From Symbiodinium natans (lineage: Eukaryota; Sar; Dinophyceae; Suessiales; Symbiodiniaceae), in contig CAJNDS010000557.1 of the NCBI GenBank assembly GCA_905221605.1, positions 1,526,579 to 1,590,578 on the forward strand: a stretch of 64,000 bases of DNA, read 5' to 3'. How positions within the stretch are numbered: position 1 is the first letter of the stretch; each line of letters begins with the position of its first letter. The position numbers and the translations under genes are program-made. The notes beneath the pieces are model-generated. The model was given only the letters and a program-made list of their open reading frames with translations, was not told the DNA's origin and did no database searches. This document shows, in pieces, positions 53,552 to 62,097 of the stretch.

Positions 53552-53678
53552 ATTTCAAGTTGTGCTGTCGCAGAGCCTCATCTACAAGCTGCCCCGAGGA
53601 TACCATGCCTACTTCGATACGCTGATTGGCCACCGTCTCAGTCATGCTTGTCTTCTCAGCTCGTTTGATAATTGCCCG
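53552..53678 (+). CDS. Exon 9 of the 50.3-53.7 kb chain
   Basis: TTCGTTTCAAG| acceptor, TGCCCG|GTTTAGGG donor. Reads A-FQVVLSQSLIYKLPRGYHA, YFDTLIGHRLSHACLLSSF, DNCP; 127 nt, phase 0 at the end. The upstream ATG at 53502 is in frame, so the island could also be read as a 60-codon frame without this acceptor. Confidence 0.6.
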
Positions 53679-54127
53679 GTTTAGGGTTTTCGGGTTTGGT
53701 GTTTAGGGTTCAGAGTTTAGGGTGTAAGATTGTGCTACCCATGATTGTGATTGATGGATTGTTCAGCCCCTCCAAGAACATCTTCCCTAAACCCTAAATC
53801 CCTGAACTTCCAGGAAGCCTTCAGTCCAAATCCATGTGAGAAAAAAACACCATCCTCCCATTTGACCCTTAAACCCGAGACCCCAAACAAATACAGACAA
53901 GGGGTTGTATACCCTTTTAGGGTTTCGGGTTTAGGGCCACCAACCCTATGCTTGGGGGTCATGTGCCATTTTAGGGTTTGGGTTTCCACGGCCCAAAATC
54001 CTATTCCACCCTAAACTTACGCCAAACCCTAAACCCTAAACCCTAAACCATAAACTTCACCAAGACCCCAAACCCTAAACCCTAAATCCCAAAGCGCTAA
54101 GCTCTGAAACCCCCCGGCTTGGGCGAG

Positions 54128-54201
54128 GCCTTATCTTCTTGTTTCTGGTGAACGAGGCGGCCCGGCAGAGGCGCAGCGGGAAGCCGCTGAAAGGAAGAGG
54201 G
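54128..54201 (+). CDS. Coiled-coil exon upstream of the cyclase domain
   Basis: TTGGGCGAG| acceptor, AGAGGG|GTTCGG-type donor (GT at 54202). The frame that keeps phase with the next exon reads PYLLVSGERGGPAEAQREAA then ERKR, a charged helix. A second frame gives LIFLFLVNEAARQRR but fails to join the next exon. Helical linkers of this kind precede class III cyclase domains. Confidence 0.5.
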
Positions 54202-54502
54202 GTTCGGGGAGTATAGGTCTGGGGGTTTTAGGGTTTTAGGGTTTAGGGTTTAGGGTTTAAGGTTTAGGGTTTAGGGTTTAGGGTTTAGGGGTTGGGGGTT
54301 TAGGGTATAAGGTTTGGGGTTTGGGGTCTTGGGTTGAGGGTTCGGGGAGTATAGGTCTGGGAGCTTAGGGTTCAAGGATTGGGGTTTTGGGTCGAGGGTT
54401 TGGGGCTTTGGGGTTGAGGGTTTGGCGTTTACTCCCGAAACCCTAAACCCTAAACCCTAAACCCTAAACCCTAAACCCTAAACCCTAAACCCTAAACCCT
54501 AG

Positions 54503-54543
54503 AAGATCGAGACAGGAAGTGGTACATGGAGAGGGCCGACCAG
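54503..54543 (+). CDS. Coiled-coil exon continuing 54128-54201
   Basis: AACCCTAG| acceptor (the AG of a CCCTAG unit), GACCAG|GTCAGT donor. Joined to the previous exon it reads G-EDRDRKWYMERADQ, continuing the charged helix. Followed by a possible 33-nt intron. Confidence 0.55.
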
Positions 54544-54576
54544 GTCAGTCCATGCCTCAGCGTGTTCGTCTTGCAG
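54544..54576 (+). other. Possible 33-nt intron
   Basis: GTCAGTCCATGC to GTCTTGCAG has consensus-like ends and would join ERADQ to GRLQR. 33 nt would be exceptionally short. Read-through keeps the frame open, so retention is equally possible. Confidence 0.35.
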
Positions 54577-54687
54577 GGTCGGTTGCAGAGGGTAGGGTTC
54601 AGGGTTGTGTGGTGCCGGTGTAATCCTAAACCCGAAACCCTAAACCCTAAACCCTAAACCCTACGCCCTAAACCCTGAACTCGGCAG

Positions 54688-54755
54688 CTCATGAGGACTT
54701 GGCGAAGAGTAAGGGAGCGCTGGGAAGAGCCGACGACACGCTTATTCATGCGCCA
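54688..54755 (+). CDS. Exon candidate of the cyclase gene
   Basis: AACTCGGCAG| acceptor, GCGCCA|GCCCTAAA (GC) donor at a CCCTAAA run. Frames HEDLAKSKGALGRADDTLIH and LMRTWRRVRERWEEPTTRLF are both open; the second keeps phase with the preceding pieces. Confidence 0.5.
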
Positions 54756-54827
54756 GCCCTAAACCCTAAACCCTACACCCGAATCCCCACACCCTGCGCA
54801 TATAAACTCTTCGGTTTCACCTCTCAG

Positions 54828-54852
54828 GTTCATGATTCCCTGGAAACACGAA
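54828..54852 (+). CDS. Micro-exon candidate
   Basis: TTCACCTCTCAG| acceptor, CACGAA|GCCTTAGGG (GC) donor. 25 nt; reads FMIPWKHE in one frame. Directly followed by the long TTTAGGGG array. Confidence 0.35.
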
Positions 54853-55080
54853 GCCTTAGGGTTTAGGGGTTTAGGGGTTTAGGGGTTTAGGGGTTTAGGG
54901 GTTTAGGGGTTTAGGGGTTTAGGGGTTTAGGGGTTTAGGGGTTTAGGGGTTTAGGGGTTTAGGGGTTTAGGGGTTTAGGGGTTAGGGGTTTAGGGGTTTA
55001 GGGGTTTAGGGGTTTAGGGGTTTAGGGGTTTAGGGGTTTAGGGTTTAGGGTTTAGGGTTTAGGGGTTAGGGTTTAGGGTT
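54853..55080. repeat. TTTAGGGG array (8-bp variant)
   Basis: More than 20 near-perfect TTTAGGGG units, then a few TTTAGGG units. The 8-bp variant is homogeneous, unlike neighbouring arrays. Each unit could contribute to G-quadruplex formation. Confidence 0.95.
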
Positions 55081-55111
55081 TAGGAGCTACCCCACACCTT
55101 GTAACCCCCAG

Positions 55112-55177
55112 ATCATGTCACAAGAGGCTTTGTCCTGGCGCTCCGGCAGCGGAAAGCCAGCCACAGCACCTGGGCAT
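55112..55177 (+). CDS. Exon candidate
   Basis: TTGTAACCCCCAG| acceptor, GGGCAT|GTTTGA donor, 22 codons with all three frames open (IMSQEALSWRSGSGKPATAP or DHVTRGFVLALRQRKASHST). It is placed between two variant telomere arrays. The frame is undecided. Confidence 0.45.
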
Positions 55178-55195
55178 GTTTGACGGTTTTTCCGG

Positions 55196-55305
55196 GTTTA
55201 GGGTTTAGGGTTTTAGGGTTTTAGGGTTTTAGGGTTTTAGGGTTTTAGGGTTTTAGGGTTTTAGGGTTTTAGGGTTTTAGGGTTTTAGGGTTTAGGGTTT
55301 TAGGG
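55196..55305. repeat. TTTTAGGG array (8-bp variant)
   Basis: About 12 TTTTAGGG units with a TTTAGGG unit at each end. A second homogeneous 8-bp variant, within 150 bp of the TTTAGGGG array. Confidence 0.95.
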
Positions 55306-55312
55306 TACATAG

Positions 55313-55385
55313 GTTCCTACTGTTCAAGACGCCTTCGAGGACTCTTCGGTCAAAGAACCCTCAGAGCACGAAATCAAAAACATCC
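55313..55385 (+). CDS. Exon candidate, acidic
   Basis: GGGTACATAG| acceptor, then VPTVQDAFEDSSVKEPSEHE and IKNIP, open throughout. The end is uncertain (GT at 55351 or later). Confidence 0.4.
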
Positions 55386-55747
55386 CTAAACCCGTGACCC
55401 GGTTGATACAGCCGGTTGTTAAAGAAGGCCCCCCCCCCCCCCCTGCCGAACCCAACTCGAAACGAAGACGCTGTTGGCAGCGTCTGTAACATGTACCCAA
55501 AACATCCCCGAATCCCTAAACCACAAGCCCTAGGGCCCCAAACCCTAAAGTGCCCTGCGCAGCACCTGGTAGCAAGAGTCTGCTACAGCTCAAGATGGAT
55601 TGAGAACCTTTTCTCTGCTCACCAACCTTCAACAGTTTAGGGTTTAGGGTTTAGGGTTTAGGGTTTAAAGTTTAGGGTTACCTTAAACCCTAAACCCTAA
55701 ACCCTAAACCCTAAACCCTAAGCCCCAAACCTGAAGCCCTAGCCAAG

Positions 55748-55778
55748 GCATGTTCCAGATCTTGGCCTACATGCTGCC
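55748..55778 (+). CDS. Cyclase gene exon: helix before the catalytic domain
   Basis: CTAGCCAAG| acceptor, CTGCC|GTGCTT donor. Reads MFQILAYMLP, matching the LL--MLP--V motif at the start of class III cyclase catalytic units. Reading on gives CFGRS then a stop. Confidence 0.5.
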
Positions 55779-56641
55779 GTGCTTCGGACGGAGTTAGGCA
55801 GCGACTTTCCATTTTCCCCCGCCCCCGTCCTCATCCTCCCGTACCCTCTGTTCCACTAAATCCGGGGTTTAGGGTTTAGGGTTCAGGGTTTAGGGTTTAG
55901 GGTTTAGGGTTCAGGGTCCTCGTTCCTTCAACCCTAAGCCCGAACCCTAAGTTCTGAGCCGATGCCTCTAGTCAGGCTGGGCCTCAGCATCCGAGAGGCT
56001 TAGGGTAGACTCCAGAAAGTTGGAGCATGGTCTAAAAGGATGAGGTTTAGGGAAGTTAGAGCATGGGTTAAGAGGATGACTAGTAGAGCTGTGGGTCCTT
56101 CAGTATAGTATACCAATTGGGGTATGGGGATAAGGATGTTCCAACTTTTTTGAGCGCACTGCTGCTCCACATCCTCACCACCCGCCAGACATCAAAGGTC
56201 CTTCATGGTTACGGAGATGCTACGGAGCTGCTTAACCAGCACTTGTGTAGTTGTCCAACCCTAATTAGAGAACATGGGAGAACCATTCATTTGGGTTTTG
56301 CAGGTTTTGACTTCAATGAAGCAGTAGCTTCAGCGTGGGAATGCTGATTCTTCGCCAGATGTTTCGAGCACACATCTGGTCAGTTCTGCATAGGCTGTAC
56401 AGGCATGACCTCTACAAGCATGTGGCTCCAATAGGAGCCCCAAATCCCCTGAACCCCACAAACTCCCAAGACCCGAAGCCCTTTGACCCCTACTTATACC
56501 CTAAGCACTCTAAACTCCTCATACCCAAACACCCTAAGCAGCGTCAACATCCTAAACACCCTCGACCCTAAGCACATCCTAACGACCTAAACCCTAAACC
56601 CTAAACCCTAAACCCTAAACCCTCCTGAAACTAGTTCGCAG
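55779..56641. other. Stretch with an unassigned open frame
   Basis: Unique DNA at 55960-56560 includes a 76-codon + frame (56117-56347, VLHGYGDATELLNQHLCSCP) without splice support or motif. TTTAGGG/TTCAGGG at 55865-55915 and CCCTAAA at 56585-56625. I do not call a gene. Confidence 0.4.
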
Positions 56642-56710
56642 CACAAGGTCCAGACAAGACGCTCTCCGACCACATCCCGCGAGCAAGCATCCTCTTCATC
56701 AAGAACTGCG
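56642..56710 (+). CDS. Nucleotide cyclase exon: first catalytic strand
   Basis: AGTTCGCAG| acceptor, TGCG|GCTCATG (GC) donor. Reads QGPDKTLSDHIPRASILFIKNC, shown here as QGPDKTLSDHIP and RASILFIKNC; one base is left for G. RASILF aligns with VSVLF-ADI-VGFT of class III cyclases. The metal-binding aspartate of F-A-D-I is replaced by lysine (F-I-K-N), which would disable the first metal ligand. Confidence 0.7.
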
Positions 56711-57154
56711 GCTCATGTTTGGGGTATCGGGTATCGGGATTTTTCGGGTTTAGGGTTGAGGGTGCAGGGTTGTAGGGATTAATTAGGGTTTTAGGGTTGC
56801 AGTTGTAAGAATTCGAGTTGAGGATGGGTTTAAGGCTTAGACTACAGGAGTTTTAGGGTTTTGGGTTTTGGGGTTTCTGGGGTTCGGGTTTTGGGTTAGG
56901 GGTTTGGGGGGTTTGGGTTTAGTAGAGGGCCTTGGGATGAATTAAGTAGGGTTCGTGGGTTTAGTGGTTTCGCGTTTAGGCGTTGGGGTTTCCGGGTGTA
57001 GGGTTTCGCATTCAGGTTTCAGGGTTCAGGGTTGTAAGGGCTTCGCGAGCAGCGAAGATTGCTAATTATAGTAGCAATAGTAGTTGTCATAACAAGACTA
57101 AACCCTAAACCCTAAACCCTAAACCCTAAACCCATGTTCGATCCCTTGACGCCC

Positions 57155-57176
57155 TTCTAAGGATTGTCGACTTTGA
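57155..57176 (+). CDS. Nucleotide cyclase micro-exon
   Basis: CCCTTCTAAG| acceptor, CGATG|GTGCGG donor. With the carried G it reads G-LSTLTR, continuing SILFIKNCG-LSTLTR in the pattern of VGFTSLSE. Only 22 nt, but phase and homology agree. An alternative frame of this island (LDALLRIVDFDTMV) is also open. Confidence 0.55.
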
Positions 57177-57239
57177 CACGATGGTGCGGAGGCGCTTGTT
57201 TGACCCCCCACCCCCGCTGGGAACACAGACGCAAAAAAC

Positions 57240-57312
57240 GGTTTAGGGTTTAGGGTTTAGGGTTTAGGGTTTAGGGTTTAGGGTTTAGGGTTTAGGGTTT
57301 AGGGTTTAGGGA
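57240..57312. repeat. TTTAGGG array
   Basis: About 10 perfect units. Confidence 0.92.
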
Positions 57313-57534
57313 ACAACACAAAGCATCAGCCATAGTATCACGAAAAGCGATAGCTGTAACGATGACGGTCTCGATAAGACAACAGAATACATGCTGGGGC
57401 GGGGGGAGAAGGCCTGACGTTCTTTTGACAGGCTCAGCACATCCTTCTCACACACAGCCCCATACAGGGTTTAGGGCTTAAACCCTAAACCCCAAACCCT
57501 GAACCCTGAACCCTAAACCGTAAACCCTGAAGCG

Positions 57535-57692
57535 GTACAAGGAGGGACCCCTGGAAGGGACCCTTAATCTCATTCCCTTATAACCCCTCTATACTCCTTA
57601 TATACTCCCTATGTACCTAAGTCGCCCCTAAATATCTCCTAAATCATCCATTAAGGTCCCTTATAGGGGTCACTCCTTTAGTCCCTTGATAA
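57535..57692 (+). mobile_element. Dispersed element family C, copy 3
   Basis: GGTACAAGGAGGGACCCCTGG to CCTTTAGTCCCTTGATA. Best preserved of the three copies; reversed in 11060-11192. Confidence 0.6.
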
Positions 57693-57852
57693 ACCCTAAA
57701 CTGCGAGTCGAAGCCGTAGTCCTGAAGACCTCAACCCCTCGGAAAGAAAACAACTCACGACTGCTGAAGCCACAAGATCCCCTACTTGGGACCCTTATAC
57801 TATTGGGTTTGGGGTTTAGGGTTTAGGGTTTAGGGCTTAGGGTTTAGGGTTT

Positions 57853-57931
57853 CTAACAGCCCTTGATAGGGAGCATAGTACCCCCCATCATAATCCTTAT
57901 TAAGGACTGCTAGTATAAGGGGGAACATCCC
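57853..57931. mobile_element. MITE-like element family B, copy 1 (partial)
   Basis: TAACAGCCCTTGATAGGGA at the left and TAAGGACTGCTAGTATAAGG then GGGAACATCCC at the right. The right end equals the reverse complement of the left ends at 59364 and 62300; the left end is truncated. Confidence 0.6.
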
Positions 57932-58688
57932 CTACAACCACCCACGATCTTCCCAAGCTTGACCCTGAATCACGGAGACTTCTCCATACCTAATAGTAGG
58001 GTTGGAAGAAAGACGAATACCATTCATATGGACCCGATATACTTGTACTACAATCACATCCAATACCTCATTGTAGTTATTTAGGCCCTCTATTCGCCAA
58101 GTTTCTGTTCAGGGGAATCTTGGGCTGGGTGTTTGTTGAAGGCTGCCTCCGGCGGACTTGCTTCAGAAGCTCAATGGATGCTTGGTTCGGCACTGGCTTT
58201 GGGGTTTGTGCTTGTGCGTCCCAACCCTAAACCCTAATCCCTAAACCCTAATCCCTAAACCCTATACAGGCCCAGCTCTCCGGAAACTGAAGCTGGTTCT
58301 GACAGAGTAGATTTGAGGAGCTTTTTTTCGGACGTGAAGAGTAATTCAATGCCAGGCACTAGTTTGCACAACATGGTTGAGGTACCTGCCGGTACCTGCC
58401 CGGATCCGATTGGATCATGGCATCCCCTGTTATAATTTCCATTAAGGACTGTTTGTTTCAATGGGGAAACATCGCAAGGGGTATATGTTTAGGCATGGTA
58501 CTTATGCACCACGATGCCTGAGATTCTTCACTGTTCTAGCAGGAACCTGAACAATGAGGTTCAGGGCTTAACCCTAAATCCCAAACCCCAAACCATAAGC
58601 CCTAAACCCTAAACCCCAAACCCTAAACCCCAAACCCTGAACCCTAAACCCTAAACCCAATAATGGATCGACTCAGGAATCTTCTCAG

Positions 58689-58744
58689 CCCTCGACAACC
58701 TCTGCAAGAAGCACAGCGTCACCAAGATTGAGACGGTGGCTGAG
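58689..58744 (+). CDS. Nucleotide cyclase exon: purine-specifying segment
   Basis: AATCTTCTCAG| acceptor, GCTGAG|GTTCGC donor. Reads LDNLCKKHSVTKIETVAE, aligning with FD-LVEKHGVYKVETIGD of class III cyclases. Glutamate in KIET is the guanylate-type residue at the purine-contact position (lysine in adenylyl cyclases). The second metal ligand, aspartate of IGD, is glutamate here (VAE). Confidence 0.88.
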
Positions 58745-58894
58745 GTTCGCGGTGGGGTTTAGGATTTAGGGCTTAGGGTTTTTGGGTTTAAGGTTTAGGG
58801 TTTGGCGCTGGTAGGGTGCGGAGTGAGTGGTCGGGGGGTGCAGCAGCCGTGCCCTGCAGCTTGCATCTTCAAGAGCAAACTTGAGACAACCCAG

Positions 58895-58948
58895 GAGTAT
58901 GTGTGTGCCGTGGGCATCGTTCCGGCGGACCGAGAGCAGGACGACTCA
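58895..58948 (+). CDS. Nucleotide cyclase exon continuing KIETVAE
   Basis: GACAACCCAG| acceptor, phase 0 start: EYVCAVGIVPADREQDDS. Joined to 58689-58744 it gives VAE-EYVCAVG, the counterpart of IGD-AYMVVSG. The donor is not clear; the frame stays open to 58985, and GT at 58967 is an option. Confidence 0.82.
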
Positions 58949-59123
58949 AACCCAAATCCTAAACCTGTTGGGGCTAGGGCTTCTTAGGGTTTAGGATTTA
59001 TTTAGGGCTTAGGGCTTCGGGGTGCGGTGGGGGGTTTAGGTTCCCTCCTAAGCCCCAGACCCTAAACCCTAACACCCTAAGACCCTAAACCCTATAAACC
59101 CTACACCCTGTTTAGTCCCATAG

Positions 59124-59161
59124 GTCACTGGGCAACCTCGTGATGGGCCCGAGGTTGCAAG
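59124..59161 (+). CDS. Probable nucleotide cyclase exon
   Basis: TAGTCCCATAG| acceptor; reads SLGNLVMGPRLQ, like the HA--LG-LAL-M helix of class III cyclases. The end near CAAG|GGTGAC is tentative. Confidence 0.5.
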
Positions 59162-59363
59162 GGTGACACCCGGGGAACTCTACAGCCGCCTCTGCCGGAC
59201 TCAGCTTCCATTAGGGCTCAGGGTTTAGGGTTTAGTGTTTAGGGTTTAGGGTTGAGGGTTCAGGGTTTTATGTTATCCTTAAGAATGGCCATAGGTGTGG
59301 GACAGAAAGCAGACAACAGACCTAGCCAACCCCCTAAAACCTGAAACTCTTCCCCCCACATTT

Positions 59364-59456
59364 TGGGATGTTCCCCCTTATACTAACAGTCCTAAACAGG
59401 GATTGTAATAGGGGATACTATAATGCCTATGCTAGTACAGGGGGGGGGAACATCCC
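59364..59456. mobile_element. MITE-like element family B, copy 2
   Basis: GGGATGTTCCCCCTTATACT at the left end and GGGGGGGAACATCCC at the right end. Inner arms AACAGTCCTAA and related text pair partly. About 93 bp, no frame of its own. Confidence 0.65.
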
Positions 59457-59567
59457 AACCCCAATTCCTTACCAAGAACAAGGTAATTCATCACTCTTGA
59501 ATACGCCTCGAAATCTTCAGCCCTCGCCCCTAAACCCCAAACCCCAAAACCCAAATCCCAAACCCTA

Positions 59568-59660
59568 AACCCTACACCCTAAACCCTAAACCCTAAACCC
59601 TAAACCCTAAACCCCAAACCCCAAACCCCAAACCCTAAACCCTAAACCCTTCCCCTGCAA
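59568..59660. repeat. CCCTAAA / CCCCAAA array
   Basis: CCCTAAA units with a block of three CCCCAAA units inside. Confidence 0.9.
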
Positions 59661-59807
59661 CCCCTGCCATCCTAGACCTTGAGCCCTAAAGCAGTAATGA
59701 ACCCTGAGTTTCTAACCCTAAACCCTAAACCCTGAACCCTAAACCCTAAACCCTAAACCCTAGATGGGCCCTGAACCCCTAGAGCCCTGAAAAGCCCTAG
59801 CACCCCA

Positions 59808-59862
59808 CGCACGCGCACGCGCGCGTTCACGCGCGCGCGCGCGCGCGCACGCACGCACACAG
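59808..59862. repeat. CG/CA alternating purine-pyrimidine tract
   Basis: GCACGCGCACGCGCGCG-type alternation of about 55 bp, a sequence type able to adopt Z-DNA. Confidence 0.85.
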
Positions 59863-60257
59863 AGACACACAAAGCCCCCAATCTGCAGACACCCGAAACC
59901 TGAGAACCCTACCCACAACCACCCTAACCCTTGAACCCTAAGACCAGCAAGGATGCTTCCGCCAACCGGCATGGGCCCGTCGTTCGTTTGGCCCGGGCCC
60001 CAGGGGGGGTGGGGGACCCTTCACAAGCAGCAACCTGGCTTAGGGTTCCGGGTGTTTGGGGTTTAGGGTTTGAGGCTTAAAGTCATGGTTTTGCACTGTG
60101 TCCGGCTGCTTTGCGAGGTTCAAGGTTCATGTATCAGGTTTGGGGGGTTTAGAGGTTGTTTTTTGGGATTCATGTTTCTGGCTTAGGGCTTACGCTTTGG
60201 GGGAGCTGTTTAGAAAGGTGAGGCGAGTCGATCCCCGACTCCCTCGCACCCCCCAAG

Positions 60258-60511
60258 CTTGGTAGCCCAGAGGTGCCCTTTTGCCCTTTTTGTTGGGTCT
60301 AGGTTGGGTTCAGGGTTTAGGGTTTAGGGTTTAGGGTTTAGGGTTTAGGGTTTAGGGTTTAGGGTTTAGGGTTTAGGGTTTAGGGTTTAGGGTTTAGGGT
60401 TTAGGGTTTAGGGTTTAGGGTTTAGGGTTTATATAGGGTTTAGGGTCCCTTCTGAAGTAGCCAACCCCAAAAAGGGTACCCTTATTGCAATATGGTTACT
60501 GGGCTACCAAG
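60258..60511. mobile_element. MITE-like element family A, copy 5, carrying a TTTAGGG array
   Basis: The ends are CTTGGTAGCCCAG and CTGGGCTACCAAG, a perfect 13-bp inverted pair. The left part ends at about GGTCTAGGTTGGG and the right part resumes with GGTCCCTTCTGAAGTAGCC. Between them lies a TTTAGGG array of more than 15 units at the place where copy 1 has GGTTCCGGGTTCCC. Confidence 0.8.
60308..60446. repeat. TTTAGGG array inside a MITE copy
   Basis: About 18 TTTAGGG units and a TTTATATAGGG variant. The position corresponds to GGGTTCCC in other copies, so the array arose after the element. Confidence 0.92.
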
Positions 60512-60858
60512 TGTCCTAACTCCAATCCCCAAACTGAGGCTTCCTGGTGGGACAGACAACAAGCCCTGGCCCTAAACCCTATAAACCCTATGAAGGGAAT
60601 GAAGAGGGATACCCCCTTAGCCGACTACATGAGGAGGGCCACCCGCCAGCCCTGTTAATTCGTATAGATTGTCTCCATATACGCCAAACCTCACGCGCTG
60701 AGAGGGTATATACCTTCCAGCGTTTCAGTTCATGGTGATTTCACTGTGGGTTCTAACGGCGTCCACTACACTGCTCCGCTCCATTGCTCCGCCCGAAGGT
60801 CTGGGCTTTAAGGTTTATGCAGGACCTAAACCCTAAACCCTAAACGGTCGGCATGCAG

Positions 60859-60902
60859 GTGTACCTGACTGGCATCATGGCTGCGCTCGGAAGGATGTCT
60901 CT
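60859..60902 (+). CDS. Possible nucleotide cyclase exon
   Basis: TCGGCATGCAG| acceptor, TCTCT|GTGAGAG donor, both good. Frames VYLTGIMAALGRMS and VPDWHHGCARKDVS are open. The position between 59124 and 62031 fits the helix before IGIHTG, but homology is too weak to choose. Confidence 0.45.
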
Positions 60903-61395
60903 GTGAGAGTGGTGGCTTTGGGTTTAGGGTTTAGGGTTTCGGCTTTAGGGTTTGGGGTTTAGGGTTTAGGGCTTCAGGGAATTCGGGAGGCAAAGCTTGC
61001 ACCTGGTGAGTCCACTCTGGGAATCGAAATCTGCATGCCAGTGTGCATGGCAACAGTTCAGGGTTTTGGCTTGAACTCTAAATCCCGAAATCCCTAAACC
61101 CTGAACACGAACAACTCGTTTCACTTCAGGTGCAAATCCCTAAACCCCAAATCGGGGGCTCCTGAAATTGGGGGTACCATATTGGGGTCCTCTTTATAAG
61201 GGAATCCTACAAATTGGCTTTAGTTTAGGGGTCCCCTATTTTCGTAAACCCCCAATTCTCAAGATACCTTACCCTCAACCCTAAACCCTAAACCCTAAAT
61301 CCTAAACCCATCAACCCTAAACCCTGAACCCGAGGTTCTCACTCTAAACCCTAAACCCTAAACCCTAAACCCTAAACCCTAAACCCTAAACCAAG

Positions 61396-61460
61396 TGCCA
61401 GAGCATCCCAGGCGACGTCCTGGACTACTCGAAGACCACGGCCGCCGGGCTGCGTCCAAA
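61396..61460 (+). CDS. Possible nucleotide cyclase exon
   Basis: AAACCAAG| acceptor, TCCAAA|GCCCTC (GC) donor. The frame that fits the next exon's phase reads PEHPRRRPGLLEDHGRRAAS then K; CQSIPGDVLDYSKTTAAGLR is also open. A loop insertion before the conserved IHTG strand would be unusual but possible. Confidence 0.45.
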
Positions 61461-61918
61461 GCCCTCAAATCCTAAGCTCCAGATGACATTTCCCGAAACT
61501 ACGGTTTAGGGTGCAGGGTTTAGGGTTTAGAGTATAGGGTTTAGGGGTGAAGGTTTAGTCCGGGACCCGAAGCGCTTAATGTTAGCAATGCTGGAGAGTT
61601 TCGGGTCCAGGGTTTAGGGTTGTAGTGGAGCGACGCTTAGTTTGAGTTGCTTTGGGTTCCGTGTTTTCCAAGCCCTAAACCCTAAACCCTAAACCCTAAA
61701 CCCTAAACCCTAAACATTTCAACCGATCTCTCTCCAGGGAACCTGAGGCCCTGTAGGGGTTCAGGGCCTAGGGATCTTTAGTGTTCAGGCTTTGGGGGTT
61801 TAGGGTTTATAGAGTTTATAGGGTTTAGGGGGTTTATAGGGTTTATAGGGTTCACAGGGTGTTTAGGGTTTAGGTTGTTGTTGCGGGGCAGGGCCTTGGG
61901 GATTTAGGGTTTAGGGTC

Positions 61919-62005
61919 TAAAGGTTTAGGGTTTAGGGTTTAGGGTTTAGGGTTTAGGGTTTAGGGTTTAGGGTTTAGGGTTTAGGGTTTAGGGTTTAGG
62001 GTTTA
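61919..62005. repeat. TTTAGGG array
   Basis: About 12 units ending 25 bases before the cyclase exon at 62031. Confidence 0.93.
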
Positions 62006-62030
62006 GGATTTCCGCGGCTCCCTGGCTCAG

Positions 62031-62085
62031 GAGGAGGATAATGTGAAGTTCCAGATGGGCATTCACACTGGCCCGGTCATCGCAG
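62031..62085 (+). CDS. Nucleotide cyclase exon with IHTGPVIAG
   Basis: CCTGGCTCAG| acceptor, GCAG|GCCCAACCC (GC) donor. Reads EEDNVKFQMGIHTGPVIA and one base of the next G. This is the diagnostic class III cyclase motif (RIGIHTGPVVAGVVG). The exon is separated from its continuation at 63824 by 1738 bp of intron that includes CCCGAAA and CCCTAAA arrays and a family B element. Confidence 0.93.
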
Positions 62086-62097
62086 GCCCAACCCACC

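Larger units (their letters stand above)
50314..53678 (+). other. Chain of nine phase-compatible exons
   Basis: Islands at 50314, 50732, 51061, 52610, 52703, 52854, 53039, 53351 and 53552 join with AG acceptors and GT or GC donors without any frame break. The joined product is a mixed hydrophobic and charged protein of about 170 residues with no family I recognise. The AT-rich block at 51.2-52.06 kb would lie in one intron. The chain is on the same strand and leads towards the cyclase exons. Confidence 0.6.
57177..58688. other. Repeat-rich intron region between cyclase exons
   Basis: A TTTAGGG array (57240-57312), element family C (57535-57692), a family B copy (57853-57931) and an eroded family B piece near 58427-58476. 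The exon encoding the helix between LSTLTR and LDNLCKKH should lie here; candidates near 57431 and 58162 have AG acceptors but no convincing homology. Confidence 0.5.

Noticed and set aside
54128-54201. Transmembrane reading LIFLFLVNEAARQRR
   Set aside because: Looks attractive, but leaves the wrong phase for the next exon; the other frame gives a continuous charged helix across the junction.
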